From assembly GCA_037178625.1 (NCBI GenBank), contig CM074143.1, forward strand, positions 1,984,001 through 2,048,000: a stretch of 64,000 nucleotides of DNA. The letters are read 5' to 3'. Origin of the DNA: Skeletonema tropicum. Lineage: Eukaryota; Bacillariophyta; Thalassiosirophyceae; Thalassiosirales; Thalassiosiraceae. Positions 1 to 9,680 of this stretch are shown in pieces (positions within the stretch are counted from its first letter, which is position 1; each line of letters begins with the position of its first letter). The notes under the pieces were generated by a model, which ran no database searches, was not told where the DNA came from, and saw only the letters and a program-made list of their open reading frames with translations. The translations under genes and the position numbers were made by a program.

Positions 1-1171
1 ATACGTTGCATGTGACGCTATGACCCACACTGTGCACCCAAGCAAATACCCCAAAGACACTATACCTACCAGTATTGCTCGTTTGTGCTCTTGATGTCAA
101 TTAAGTTGTGGTGCTTCGTCGTTTCTCTCGGATGATGCTTGCTGTCAAAGCATTGCTTCAATGAGCCTTCTGATCCGTCCTCGCTGGGAATGCACGGGAT
201 GTGATCATTGTGTCAGATGTCTTCTTCTAAGCCTCCTCGAGGTCATGATCGATCGTCATGCCAGTTGATCTATGTGGAAAAGTGACTCCTTGTCGTTATC
301 AAATCGTTTTCTGATCCGTATCTATTGTAGGCATCTCTCCCTCTCTTCTTCATAAGCTAAGTGATTTTGATTGCGTCCGGCATCCGACATTAGAGTTGCT
401 TTGCATCTTAACCTTCTATCTATTTCCACTTGACTGTTACTTGATTTGTATTTTTCTACTCTCTGGTGATTTGTACGTGTCTACTCTCTGGTCTGACACT
501 GTTTGTATTTATTTACGACGACAGCGTCACTGTGCTACTGGTGTTGTCCTTATTGTTGTTATTATCATTCACTGCCGTCTTCGGCGTCACGGCTGGTGAT
601 AATTAAATGCATCGCTGCAGGAGGTTTCGGTGGCTGCTAGTACGGGTTCTCTCTCTGTAATGCTGCATCTACGTGAACCGCAAACTATTTGCATTTTGTC
701 TATTTTTGCATTCCGTGAAGTGTTGTCAAATAGCCAATGATTAAATTCACCCAATCGAGCAGAATCTTAGGTAGCCTGTGATGATGACCCAATGTGAGTT
801 GCATTTCATTGATTTGCGTTCATTTCTATCCACTGACTGATGCGCTGCTTTGTGTGTCGGCATCGGAGCGCGAGCTGAGGAAAACAAAAAATGAGCATGA
901 ACATGAACTTTCAGAGCAATTTCCTCGCACTTTTGATTAGCTACGCTTCTCCAAAGATGATATCGAGAGTGATTATGATTAAATGGATTGTCGGCAGCTG
1001 CATAAGTATGTTCTGGGGTCGATATTGCTTCCGCTGGAGTTGTTATGCGAGGTCGACATTAGCTAGCATGGTCCTTCGCAAAAGATCCAGTCTAAAATTT
1101 GGCGCGCCTCGAAAAGATCCATTTTAATGTGGTCGGGCCGGTATTTTTACGGGTAAAGTCTACTTGCCCGT

Positions 1172-1305
1172 TGTCGCCATCGAATTTGTGTGAGACAAAG
1201 TTAGTGTCGCCATCGAATTCGATGGCGACACCCGCTTTCGTGTGGAAAAGTTTAGTAGGGAGTAAGCTAGAAGAAGGCGGGTGAAAATGCTGTCGCCATC
1301 GAATT
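1172..1305. repeat. Cluster of TGTCGCCATCGAATT motifs with a 26-bp perfect palindrome
   Basis: The 15-mer TGTCGCCATCGAATT occurs directly at 1172, 1205 and 1291. The copy at 1205 is fused to its own reverse complement, giving a perfect 26-bp palindrome at 1205-1230 (two 13-bp halves, EcoRI-like GAATTC centre). The spacing is irregular, so this is not a simple tandem repeat. It could be the remnant of a small foldback element or a multi-site protein-binding region; the function is unknown. Confidence 0.8.
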
Positions 1306-1379
1306 TTTGCGCCACCGCTATATATTTACCATCTGCCGAAAATACTCGTTCGTTCGGGGAATTTTCCAAAATCGGCCTT

Positions 1380-1418
1380 TGTAGTGACATCCCACAGTGT
1401 ATTTGGGATGTCACTACA
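1380..1418. repeat. Perfect 15-bp inverted repeat (hairpin)
   Basis: TGTAGTGACATCCCA at 1380-1394 pairs perfectly with 1404-1418 across a 9-nt loop. There is no U-tract of the bacterial terminator kind. It may be the tip of a small foldback element. Confidence 0.7.
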
Positions 1419-1660
1419 ATCTGGCTTTCGTTTGAAACGCTAGTATAATTTAATACTTTTGATATGCAAGGCTGGCAGCATTAATCCCGATGAGCATGCC
1501 ATCGACAACTTTGTCGAATGAAATGGAGTTTCGGTCTGTCTGTACACCTCCACAAAAATATTTAAGAACCGCTTCGAAACGTCTCGGCAATCAAAAATAC
1601 GTTGGAATTAGTACTACATTTTAACCCTTATCTATCCCTTTTTATGAAAACACCCCCTAG

Positions 1661-2763
1661 TTTTAGGTGGTGTGAATACGGCTGTTACTGAAAAAGCTTT
1701 TGCAGCAGATGTATTTGGAGCGTCTGCCTCCAATCCTACGTCTGGGTCTGCCGCGGCAAACGTATTTCGAACGATGAATCCACCTCTTTCTGAAAAAGCC
1801 TCAGCTAGAAATGTTTTCGGTGCCCCTCCTGCGCAAGAATTTCTTCTACTTCAGTTGGTACTGAAAATGCTTCTGCGGCGGATGTCTTCGGTGCAAACAA
1901 TACAACCACGTCTGAAAAAGCTTCTGCTGCAAATGTTTTTGGTGGAACGAATGTGGCTGCCGCTGAAAATGCTTCTGCGGCAGATGGTTTCGGTGCATTG
2001 AATCCAGCTACGTCTGAAAATGATGCCTCTGCTGCAAATGTTTTTGGCACCCTTTCTGGTTCTGGAAGTCCTACTGCTACTGAAGAGGTTTTAGGTGGTG
2101 TGAATACGGCTGTTACTGAAAAAGCTTTTGCAGCAGATGTATTTGGAGCGTCTGCCTCCAATCCTACGTCTGGGTCTGCCTCAGAGGTCTTTTCCACTGA
2201 AATTCCAATCGCGGGAGAGAGTATCGAGGACCCACTTCCAGAGGGATGGTTCAAGGGCAAAGATTGGGCGAGTGGTAATACATACTACTACAACAATGTT
2301 ACTGGTGAAAGTTCGTGGGAAATGCCTCGGGAGGATAGGTTGAACGCAGTAGCATCTACGACGGGACCGGGTCATGTGGCTGTCCAGGGTGCTGCCGTTG
2401 ACACCCTCAGAAATAACGAAGAAATCAAAGAAGAAAAACAGCTTCAACAGCCACATCCCGAAATCGTTCATCGTCAATCATCACATCAATTGAACTCCCT
2501 TGAATGCACTGAACATGATCCCAACTTTCAACATTCAGATCCATTGGTTGAGCCTGCTGTCGCTCCTACTAGTCCTACTACATCTACCGCAAATGCTAAT
2601 GGTAGTGGAATTTCAAAGCCTCCCGTCACTGTAAATGATTTTCCCATGGCGATTGGAAATTATCATCCTCCTACTGTCATGGTGGCTATGATGGAAAAGA
2701 AGCAAGAAGTGAATGTTCCTGCTTCTGTTGACGCTGCCTCTTCAAGTGAAAATGTTGCGATTG
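1661..2763 (+). pseudogene. WW-domain / VFG-repeat protein, 5' part (interrupted, frameshifted)
   Basis: The readable frame (1953-2763) has VFG-type Ala/Ser-rich repeats (ASAANVFG, ASAADGFG), then one WW domain near residues 94-127 of that frame: a first Trp in LPEGW, a YYYNN core, a second Trp about 23 residues later and a Pro just after it. A low-complexity Ser/Thr/Pro/Ala linker follows. WW domains bind proline-rich ligands, so a scaffolding or trafficking role is possible, but the family is not recognised. Upstream, 1672-1843 carries the same repeats in another frame. Compared with the second copy (3658-3676), bases are missing at about 1844, which explains the frameshift. 1661-1752 duplicates 2086-2180, so the repeat block was tandemly duplicated. 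The frame is cut by the MITE at 2764. The 5' end is not visible. Confidence 0.65.
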
Positions 2764-3088
2764 GGCGGCTTTGATTCGATGTCCAGTATTATTGAACCCC
2801 CCCCCCCTCGTTTTGAGGGCCCGGTCCAAGACTTTGTAGAACAACAGCAATGTGCAGAACCACACGGTGCCATCTAGAAGATGATATTGTCTCAGCAGCA
2901 AGACTTCTAATACCGGTATGACACCACGACGACACAGAAATATTTGGATGTGACACAAGCTATTTTGGGTATATTGGGTGCCCATTGGGTATCTGGCGTT
3001 CTGCATTTGGGGGCGTTCTAACCCCCCACCCCCCCCTCACTTTTTGGATTTGGGTGTCAATAATACTGGACATCGAATCAAAGCCGCC
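2764..3088. mobile_element. 325-bp MITE with perfect 32-bp terminal inverted repeats, TSD TTG
   Basis: The terminal repeats 2764-2795 and 3057-3088 are perfect inverted copies (GGCGGCTTTGATTCG...). TTG flanks both sides (2761-2763 and 3089-3091), a 3-bp target duplication compatible with PIF/Harbinger-like or CACTA-like elements. Just inside the ends are C-tracts and G-tracts in inverted order. There is no transposase ORF, so it is non-autonomous. It lies within the coding frame of the WW/VFG gene: deleting the element plus one TTG (328 bp) joins codon ATT to GTG-AAG-CCG and restores the frame. Superfamily assignment is inferred only from TSD length. Confidence 0.85.
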
Positions 3089-3091
3089 TTG

Positions 3092-4191
3092 TGAAGCCGA
3101 ATGATCGCGTGGCAGTGGATTCAGCTGTCGATGCTACTCCCGAGAAGACTGTTGAAGAACCTTCGATCCAGCACGAAACGCCACCACTTGCAGCATCATC
3201 CAATATGCCTACGACTGCATCATCACCTGCTGAAGCTACTGAAGAGCAAACCATCTCTTTGTTGACGACAAGTCCATTGCCTACTCCGGTATTGGATGAT
3301 GGTAAGGATGATGATGTGCCTTCTACGGCGTCTGCTCTTCTTGCATCGACTTCGACATCAGTAGTGGCGGCGGGACCTGTGGTAGACGAAACGACAGAAG
3401 GTGACCTCACAAACACATCTCCTGAAGTAGCAACCGTATCTAATGATAGGGATAAGGCATCGACGAAAGAACCGAACGCAGCAAGGGCATTGGTGCAATT
3501 AGGAATTGAAGAGAGGAAGAGGTTGCAGCAGAATCAGCAACAGGCAACGAATCCACCCCCGTTTGAAAATGTTTCTACAGCGGCAGACGTAATTCGAACG
3601 ATGAATCCACCTCTTTCTGAAAAATCCTCAGCTAGAAATGTTTTCGGTGCCCCTCCTGCGCAAAAAAAGACCATTTCTTCTACTTCAGTTGGTACTGACA
3701 ATGCTTCTGCGGTGGATGTCTTCGGTGCAAACAATACAACCACGTCTGAAAAAGCTTCTGCTGCAAATGTTTTTGGTGGAACGAATGTGGCTGCCGCTGA
3801 AAATGCTTCTGCGGCAGATGGTTTCGGTGCATTGAATCCAGCTACGTCTGAAAATGATGCCTCTGCTGCAAATGTTTTTGGCACCCTTTCTGGTTCTGGA
3901 AGTCCTACTGCTACTGAAGAGGTTTTAGGTGGTGTGAATACGGCTGTTACTGAAAAAGCTTTTGCAGCAGATGTATTTGGAGCGTCTGCCTCCAATCCTA
4001 CGTCTGGGTCTGCCTCAGCCTCAGAGGTCTTTTCCACTGAAATTCCAATCGCGGGTGATGCTGCATCTGAAGAAGAAGGGCCAGGTGGACAGTTGGATGT
4101 GAATGAAACGGAGGCTACAGAGCGGGATGTCGACGTTTGTGAAACACTCCTTCAGGAGCCTGAAGCTGTTGAGGAATCAGCTACCGTTTAA
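3092..4191 (+). CDS. WW-domain / VFG-repeat protein, 3' part
   Basis: This is the continuation of the WW gene after the MITE, in the frame restored by precise excision. It encodes a Ser/Thr/Ala-rich acidic segment and then a VFG-repeat block (units such as ASAADVFGA and ASAANVFGG, with TSEN spacers) nearly identical at the DNA level to 1753-2214, and ends in an acidic tail. The DNA copy at 3583-4057 keeps the open frame that the upstream copy has lost. It has a 6-bp insertion (an extra GCCTCA) and a few substitutions relative to that copy. No catalytic domain is visible; it looks like an intrinsically disordered protein. With the MITE in place the downstream half has no normal AUG start, so it is probably not expressed as such. 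Confidence 0.6.
3583..4057 (+). repeat. Second copy of the VFG-repeat block (first at 1753-2214)
   Basis: About 470 bp are almost identical to 1753-2214. Shared stretches run through the segments coding for NVFGAPPAQ, ASAANVFGG and EVFSTEIPIAG. A further 92-bp piece of the block end lies at 1661-1752, directly before a block start, which is the junction expected from tandem duplication. The two blocks flank the WW domain. Confidence 0.8.
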
Positions 4192-4330
4192 AACACTGCT
4201 CCTCCTGCAGATGGAGTGCCAGCAGGTGAAGCTTATGATGGCAAGACGGGAGTTGTCTGCCTGATTATGTGAGATGCCCATTTTTAGACTGTCAGATTTG
4301 TATCGTGATGGGCTTTGTGATGAGAAGGAT

Positions 4331-4350
4331 TTGGGGAAGGAAATATACTC
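4331..4350. repeat. Target-site duplication of LINE-A, left copy
   Basis: TTGGGGAAGGAAATATACTC here is repeated perfectly at 12914-12933. A 20-bp direct duplication is typical of target-primed reverse transcription. It sets the element borders at 4351 and 12913. Confidence 0.9.
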
Positions 4351-4522
4351 AAAGCTTAAAGCTTTGTTAGAAAATTACTCTCTATAATCTAGACAAGTAC
4401 ACATCACTTTTGTGTTTCTTAGGCTCCTGGAAACCGCAATGGTAGTCATACCATCATCCAAGAAGCCTCAGTGAGGCTTCCTGGGGAATTTGGTCATTTT
4501 TGACACAACTCATTCAATCATA

Positions 4523-5410
4523 TTATGATCGTCGTCGTCTACGTCGAAAACGAATACTACCTTCTGAGTCCCTGCGAGGTGGAAAGTATGATGTGATATA
4601 GTGTCGAGATCGAAGCACTGGAGCTGGAGAAGATTCCTCACGACTGCTATCGGACTCTACTCGAGAGGAGGAGCCATCTCCATCATCATTATCATCACCG
4701 TTGTCATCCGATCCAACATCGATATCTGTTTCGTCTGCATTGGTGGAATAGGCGTCTGAAGCAGAAGTATTCGACCGCCGTCTGATTCGCAAGTTGGGGA
4801 GCCGTGCACGCCGACTTCGTCTAGCACGATGTACCCTACGAGCGACAATAGCTGATTCCATACCAGCGATCCATCTTTCCTGATCTATAGTTGGTCCGTC
4901 AGCCAATTGAGCAAAGTTAATGTGCAAAAGGCTCCTATCCTCAGGCAGGAGCTCATCTTCATCGGTGTTGAGTAGTTGGGTGACTTTCTGAAGAATTTGT
5001 TTGTGTTGAGGAAGGGATCTACCATCTGCTTTGTAATGCACTGTACAATTACGATAAATCCATTGTTGATGTGTCAGAAGGAGAAGCTGTCGCATAAGTC
5101 CACTGGCCCAAGTCGAAGGTTGAACGAAAGTATGAATTGTGGATAGATACTGTGCTTGTAGGTGAACCAGACGCCTACTGATGCGACCCTCCACAAAATT
5201 ATCCCATCCAAGGGTGTCGTGTATTTCTGCAAATTCAATATGCTCAGGGTGTCCATCGATAACATCGTACATGTCCAATTCACCGTGTCCAAGGAGATAC
5301 TCTTCAATAAAATGTTGTAAGTAAGGATCCGTATCGTTATCTTCCATCCAGTCGCTGAGGTCCTCCACTGCTGCTCGAAGGCTCGCTAGACGACCCGGAT
5401 CACTACATCT
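4523..5410 (-). CDS. LINE-A ORF2, C-terminal part
   Basis: This is the last 295 codons of LINE-A ORF2, separated from the rest by the Gypsy insertion at 5415-6989. The frame is open to 5410 and joins exactly to the His-Ile-Thr codons at 6991-6999. It aligns with the post-finger region of LINE-B ORF2: the patterns DLSDWME / DLQEWME, W-N-FVEGR / W-N-VMEGK and LLLTHQQWIYRN / LSLTHTQWICRN are shared. It then diverges into an acidic, Arg-rich tail ending in a run of arginines, possibly for nucleic-acid binding or nuclear targeting. Where LINE-B continues into a Ulp1 protease, this protein stops. It is not translated as a separate protein unless an internal start is used. Confidence 0.85.
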   Translation of the reverse strand, partial: RCSDPGRLASLRAAVEDLSDWMEDNDTDPYLQHFIEEYLLGHGELDMYDVIDGHPEHIEFAEIHDTLGWDNFVEGRISRRLVHLQAQYLSTIHTFVQPSTWASGLMRQLLLLTHQQWIYRNCTVHYKADGRSLPQHKQILQKVTQLLNTDEDELLPEDRSLLHINFAQLADGPTIDQERWIAGMESAIVARRVHRARRSRRARLPNLRIRRRSNTSASDAYSTNADETDIDVGSDDNGDDNDDGDGSSSRVESDSSREESSPAPVLRSRHYITSYFPPRRDSEGSIRFRRRRRRS

Positions 5411-5414
5411 TGTA
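5410..5414. repeat. TSD TTGTA of the Gypsy insertion (partner 6990-6994)
   Basis: TTGTA lies immediately before the TGTCAC LTR start and again immediately after the LTR end at 6989. It fixes the insertion borders and shows the insertion split a LINE-A codon series that otherwise reads through. Confidence 0.9.
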
Positions 5415-5564
5415 TGTCACATCCACGTCAGTAGACTGGACATACAATCTGTTCATATGTGTTTCTCGTTTCTTTGTTTGGTACGATCGGAACATTTGAT
5501 ACGATCGAAACAGAGCAGCCCCTCTCAATCCATGTCCATTCACGAGAGATGCTGCTTTATTCTC

Positions 5565-6746
5565 CGCTGTCCTACCCTTCAGCAGAAGCTCACTACTTCC
5601 CCAACGTTCTACCATCGTCGAACGTTTGGTCGCCATGATACGTCGCTGATTTGCTATAGCCCTACTCCTCAAGATGAATCGACCTTGAAGATAGTCCTCA
5701 CAGACAATGCCGTGGATGCCGCGATTGAATACTTCCACCTCCTGTTGAATCATCCAGGAGCAAAGGCAGTTACTTATGCACTTTCCAAGTTCTATCATCC
5801 CCAATTAGCAGCCCGAATAGCAGCCTTTTCGTGCGATGTTTGTCAGCGCACAAAGATTGGCCAACGCGGCTATGGCCATTTCCCTCCACGTCAAGTACAA
5901 GATCTCAATCCATGGAAGCAATGTGACGTAGACCTTGTGGGCCCGTGGTATGTCAAAACATCAGGACGACACGGTAAAGCCTATGAGTTCTATGCCCTGA
6001 CGGCAATCGATCGTGCCACTGGTTACCCAGATGCCATCATCATCAAGCGCAAGACTAGCGAAAACGTAGCTCGCAAGTTCAATGAATTATGGCTCTCAAG
6101 ATATCCAAGACCCGAAGTTTGCGCTCATGATCAAGGTGGTGAATTTATTGGACCTCAGTTCCAGCGGTTGTTGCACGATGCTGGTATTGCATCAGCCCCA
6201 TCGACAGCTCGTAACCCCCAAAGCAATGCGATCATCGAACGCCTGCATCTTACTATGGGAAACTCCATTCGAGCTCAACTTTCCAATCACAACCCTCGCA
6301 CCTTGACTGAAGCCGAAGACTTGATGGGAACAATCTTATCTGATACTCTCAGTTCTATCCGTGCAACCCCGTCGCAATCTACTGGGTATGCCCCAGCAGC
6401 ACTGGCCTTTGGACGCGATATGATCTTCAACCTTCCAGTTCAATATGATATGAACGAGATCAACCTTCGCCGCCAACGCCGTGTCGACAAGGATGCCAAA
6501 CGACTCAACGCCAAGCGGTACAGCTACGATTATCGCGTTGGAGAACAAGTCATGAAGAAGATCTTCGATCCTGCCAAACTCGATGATCGTTGGAAGGGCC
6601 CCTTCACTATCACAAGAATCCATGTCAATGGTAACATCACTATTCAACTCACCCAACATCTACAAGAGCGTCTCAACATCCGACGCGTCAAGCCCTACAG
6701 GCAACCTACACCTCAAGTCTTACAACAAATCGTTGCGCCCTCTTAG
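5565..6746 (+). CDS. Gyp2 pol remnant: Gypsy-type integrase
   Basis: This is a partial pol open to its stop at 6746. It contains the HHCC zinc module (HPGAKAV... followed by CDVCQRTK), then the DDE core: Asp in DVDLVGPWY, Asp in AHDQGGEF, and Glu in NPQSNAIIERLH. A GPY/F-like module (RWKGPFTITRI) lies near the C-terminus. All three catalytic acids are present, so the integrase looks intact in sequence. The frame extends back into LTR sequence without a natural start, so it is a 5'-truncated relic rather than a working gene. Its product would insert retroelement cDNA in the nucleus. There is no chromodomain at the C-terminus. Confidence 0.85.
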   Translation, partial: RCPTLQQKLTTSPTFYHRRTFGRHDTSLICYSPTPQDESTLKIVLTDNAVDAAIEYFHLLLNHPGAKAVTYALSKFYHPQLAARIAAFSCDVCQRTKIGQRGYGHFPPRQVQDLNPWKQCDVDLVGPWYVKTSGRHGKAYEFYALTAIDRATGYPDAIIIKRKTSENVARKFNELWLSRYPRPEVCAHDQGGEFIGPQFQRLLHDAGIASAPSTARNPQSNAIIERLHLTMGNSIRAQLSNHNPRTLTEAEDLMGTILSDTLSSIRATPSQSTGYAPAALAFGRDMIFNLPVQYDMNEINLRRQRRVDKDAKRLNAKRYSYDYRVGEQVMKKIFDPAKLDDRWKGPFTITRIHVNGNITIQLTQHLQERLNIRRVKPYRQPTPQVLQQIVAPS

Positions 6747-6757
6747 GAGGGGTAGAA

Positions 6758-6989
6758 TGTCACATCCACGTCAGTAGACTGGACATACAATCTGTTCATA
6801 TGTGTTTCTCGTTTCTTTGTTTGGTACGATCGGAACATTTGATACGATCGAAACAGAGCAGCCCCTCTCAATCCATGTCCATTCACGAGAGATGCTGCTT
6901 TATTCTTCAGTGTAAAGTAATCCTCATAATAATTCTATTCGTTACATCTATTGATCAATAATAAGCTCAATTGTTAGCTAGATTGGACA
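6758..6989 (+). repeat. Gyp2 3' LTR
   Basis: A 232-bp LTR beginning TGTCACATCC and ending TTGGACA, directly after a polypurine tract and followed by the TSD TTGTA. The first 149 bp match the truncated 5' LTR at 5415-5563. Confidence 0.9.
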
Positions 6990-6990
6990 T

Positions 6991-9591
6991 TGTAATGTGT
7001 GAGGTGCTTTCATTGAGACGGCCACAGCTGGGGCAGATATTCTGAACAGAGCTATCCATCTTCGAGAGTTGTCTGTTGGTACCACAAAAGTGTGATACAT
7101 GTTTCGCTATCCAGCCAGTAAACATGGAAGGGAAATTCTTCACTGCTTTGTCCATACCTTCCCAGAAAATCAGATCAAAATGTTGGGATGACACTATATC
7201 TCGGGATTCAAAGAGATGTTTAGCGGAGGTATATCCGTGCCAGTCGTAAATTGCTGCTATCGGAGAGCCACTAATTTTTCCAAACCCATTATATGCCCGA
7301 ACATGCTCAAATGGAAAGGGGGATGTAATGAAAGTGTTGGTTTCCAAGGCGTGAAGCAAGGCTTGCTTTGCAAGTCTATCCATCTCGATATTCCAGATCT
7401 CTTGACGTGTGTAGGTCGAAACATGCCGATAGTCATCCACGTGAGATTCCACTTTTTCAAAGGAGATGGGGAATGGAATTCCTCGGAGATATTTCTTGAA
7501 GAGAGAGAGGACATCTGCTTGAGTCTGATTTTCCACAAGATCCAAATGCGGTTTATTACCATGATGAATGACGCCGGAGTTGTCAAACCAAAGCTTCACT
7601 GGAGATACTATTTCGCTATTTGCTGGAAGCAACGTAGAAGCAGCCCGAAGGAGCAATGCTAGTGCCATTCCCCCAAAGATTTCTCCCCGATAGTTTCCTG
7701 CGAATGGAGATTCCTCTGCCCACGTGCCAACCATTTTCCGGTTAGAAACAGTGCATATTAACATAAAGGCCGCAGAGCAAACGTCAGTGCTGATATCCTT
7801 CATGAATGAACCGTCTGCGGCACCTTCCACGGTGCCTTGCATGAGTGCCTCTATTAGCCATGAGCCATCACCGTCTATTTGCAGATCTTCCCATAGACTG
7901 TTGTTCCCCCATGACTGCAATACGGCCAAGATGGAAGATGGAGTCGGAGGAGGTGGTGGAAGATAAGTAGAGCAAATAAGGCTAACCGTAGTCTCATCCA
8001 CGATACGCACACTCGCTGCGTGAGTAAGATTGTCGGGTCGGAGGTGGGAGCTATAATGCCAAATGAACTGAGGACGTCGTGCTGTACCCCCATCCGACGG
8101 AATAAAATGATCATACGCACGTATATTTCCATCTTCGTTCCAATTGTACCTCACAATGAGATTATCCTGCTCGTTCCAAAACCAATCAATATTGGGGTCC
8201 AGGCAACGTAGAAAACCAAGGCTGGTAGGAAGGCGATATGTAGGTGAAGTTAATGTTCGAATTGCAGTTCTCCACAGAGTGACATCGGCTCCAGTAGGTT
8301 TCTCAAATGGATACGTTTTCTTTCTGGAGAAGCCTTCCGATCCATCAAGAAGTAGAACGTTCACCTTTTGCCCATCACAAAGAAGTAATTCGGAGAGAAA
8401 AAAGATGCATTTTCTCTTCCGAACTCGATTGAGGCGGACGAGTTGCTGTTTCGAAAAGTGGTTGGATTCTATGAACCATCGCATCACAGATTTGTCACCC
8501 AATCGAAATGGTTGAAAGGTGATAGTTTTGTCCAAATCAAGACGAATTCCGAAATGTGCCAGCAATTCCCACAGATCCTTCCACCAAGATGATGATTCAA
8601 CAAGATAGCCATAACGTTCAAAGGAGTACTGGAAGGGATTCCCATCGAGGCCCAGATCAATGCTAAACGCTTCAAAAGAATAGAGCAGGAGTTGGCCTTC
8701 TAAACCTGAGTCACCCCAGTATCGTTGAATCCAAAAGATTTTCAAGCCAAGGCGCTCAACATTAATATCAAAGATACCCAGACCTTGATATTTCACTGGG
8801 AGGTGCCGAAATTCAGTACGAATGTTTCGATTCACTCGTAGATATGGAAGTGCTTGGAAGAATACTTTTGACAGTGCTTTATCGACAACCTTCGGAGATT
8901 CACATACAGTGACTAGATTCCAACAGAGACGAGGTTTGAGATGGATATTGAGACTGAGAAATCCGTCAGCTGGAGGGAGATGCGCCGAGGATAGTTGATC
9001 TGCCCAAGAAAGACCTTTCTTTTTCATTTCGTCCAATTGTGTCCTTTGATTTCCATCCGCTGCGACGAAGGTTCCTAGGGCTTCACAAGCTTGATCGGGC
9101 GGGATGTGTGCAATGGGAAGCGATGGGCCATTATGTTGTGGAATTACCAATGCCGTTTGGGGGAGATCTCGGTGAGGTTTGATGTATGCACGTCCATTCT
9201 TGTATCCATATGAAACTACCGACACTTTACATTTTGCTTGTTTGCAATGTCCACCCGTTGCCATGATGATAAAACCCCAACATGTGATCGCTGCTTGAAT
9301 TTGATTGAAGAACTCATTATCTGATAGTCGACGACGTTTGGATCTAACGAGGAGATCAGTGTCGTCTACATAAATGATGGCAGCCAGCATGAGAAGAAGA
9401 CCTGTCCAAGAGGAATAAATCGGCTGACAATGTCCCATTCGACGGTATGCATTCGTCTGTAACAGTGATGTGACGGAAAATGATGGCGCCGCAGCACTAC
9501 TACCTTGTCCCATTCCCATCATTGGCTTATCATCAGAACCTTGAAAGGGAGAGTCAGACAAACCGAATCCTGTCCTCAAATGCCATCCCAT
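6991..9591 (-). CDS. LINE-A ORF2, middle part: RT motifs B-C, RNase H, Cys/His finger
   Basis: In order, this part holds the second half of reverse transcriptase (GMGQGSSAAAP as motif B, YVDDTDLL as motif C with both catalytic Asp), an RT thumb/connection region, an RNase H domain (ADGSFMKD, then GEIFGGMALALL and WFDNSGVIHH giving the acidic residues) and the beginning of a CPSCG...H finger interrupted by the Gypsy insertion. Reverse transcriptase copies the element RNA at the nicked target, and RNase H removes RNA from the hybrid. Motif A lies upstream of the 80-bp insertion at 9592-9680; skipping 89 bp restores the frame. As it stands it would be read only from an internal start near 9612. 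Confidence 0.88.
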
Positions 9592-9680
9592 ACATTGCAT
9601 AAATAAATACAAAGTTAATCAGATTAGATATCTATGATACTAAAAGGGACCTGCTTCGGTACAACTGTACGGTCTTTTCT
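9592..9680 (-). mobile_element. 80-bp 5'-truncated LINE-B tail inserted in LINE-A
   Basis: 9601-9680 is identical to 58275-58354, the 3' terminal segment of LINE-B just before its AATA-repeat tail. It is inserted in the same orientation relative to its AT-rich tail. The flanking 9-mers (acattgcat at 9592-9600, acaatgagc at 9681-9689) are similar but not identical, so the target duplication is imperfect or decayed. Removing 89 bp restores the LINE-A frame between RT motifs A and B. This is a typical dead-on-arrival 5' truncation and shows that the LINE-B family was active after LINE-A inserted or within its source lineage. Confidence 0.85.

Larger units (their letters stand above)
1..1660. other. 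Non-coding 5' flank, no gene recognised
   Basis: No convincing coding region is seen. The open frames are short and have no recognisable domains. The stretch is T-rich on the plus strand, with a short direct repeat of ctactctctggt near 455 and 480. The only structured part is the palindrome cluster at 1172-1305 and the hairpin at 1380-1418, listed separately. The start of the WW-domain gene should lie around its right edge but is not visible, because a stop codon precedes the repeat at 1661. Confidence 0.5.
5415..6989 (+). mobile_element. Internally deleted Gypsy element (Gyp2) inside LINE-A
   Basis: The 3' LTR is 6758-6989 (TGTCAC...GGACA, 232 bp) and is preceded by a purine-rich tract (aggaggggtagaa, 6745-6757). 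The 5' LTR survives only as 5415-5563; these 149 bp appear identical to the start of the 3' LTR. At 5563/5564 the sequence jumps to pol, so the end of the 5' LTR, primer site, gag, protease, RT and RNase H are deleted, leaving the integrase. The 5-bp TSD is TTGTA. Identical LTR ends suggest a recent insertion. It must have been mobilised in trans or deleted after insertion. Confidence 0.9.

Noticed and set aside
891..1414. Several small ORFs near the palindrome cluster
   Set aside because: All under 85 residues, they overlap the repeats, and have no domain or supporting context.
2764..3088. Interpretation of the MITE as a spliced intron
   Set aside because: No GT...AG at the ends that restore the frame; perfect inverted termini and a TTG duplication fit a transposon.
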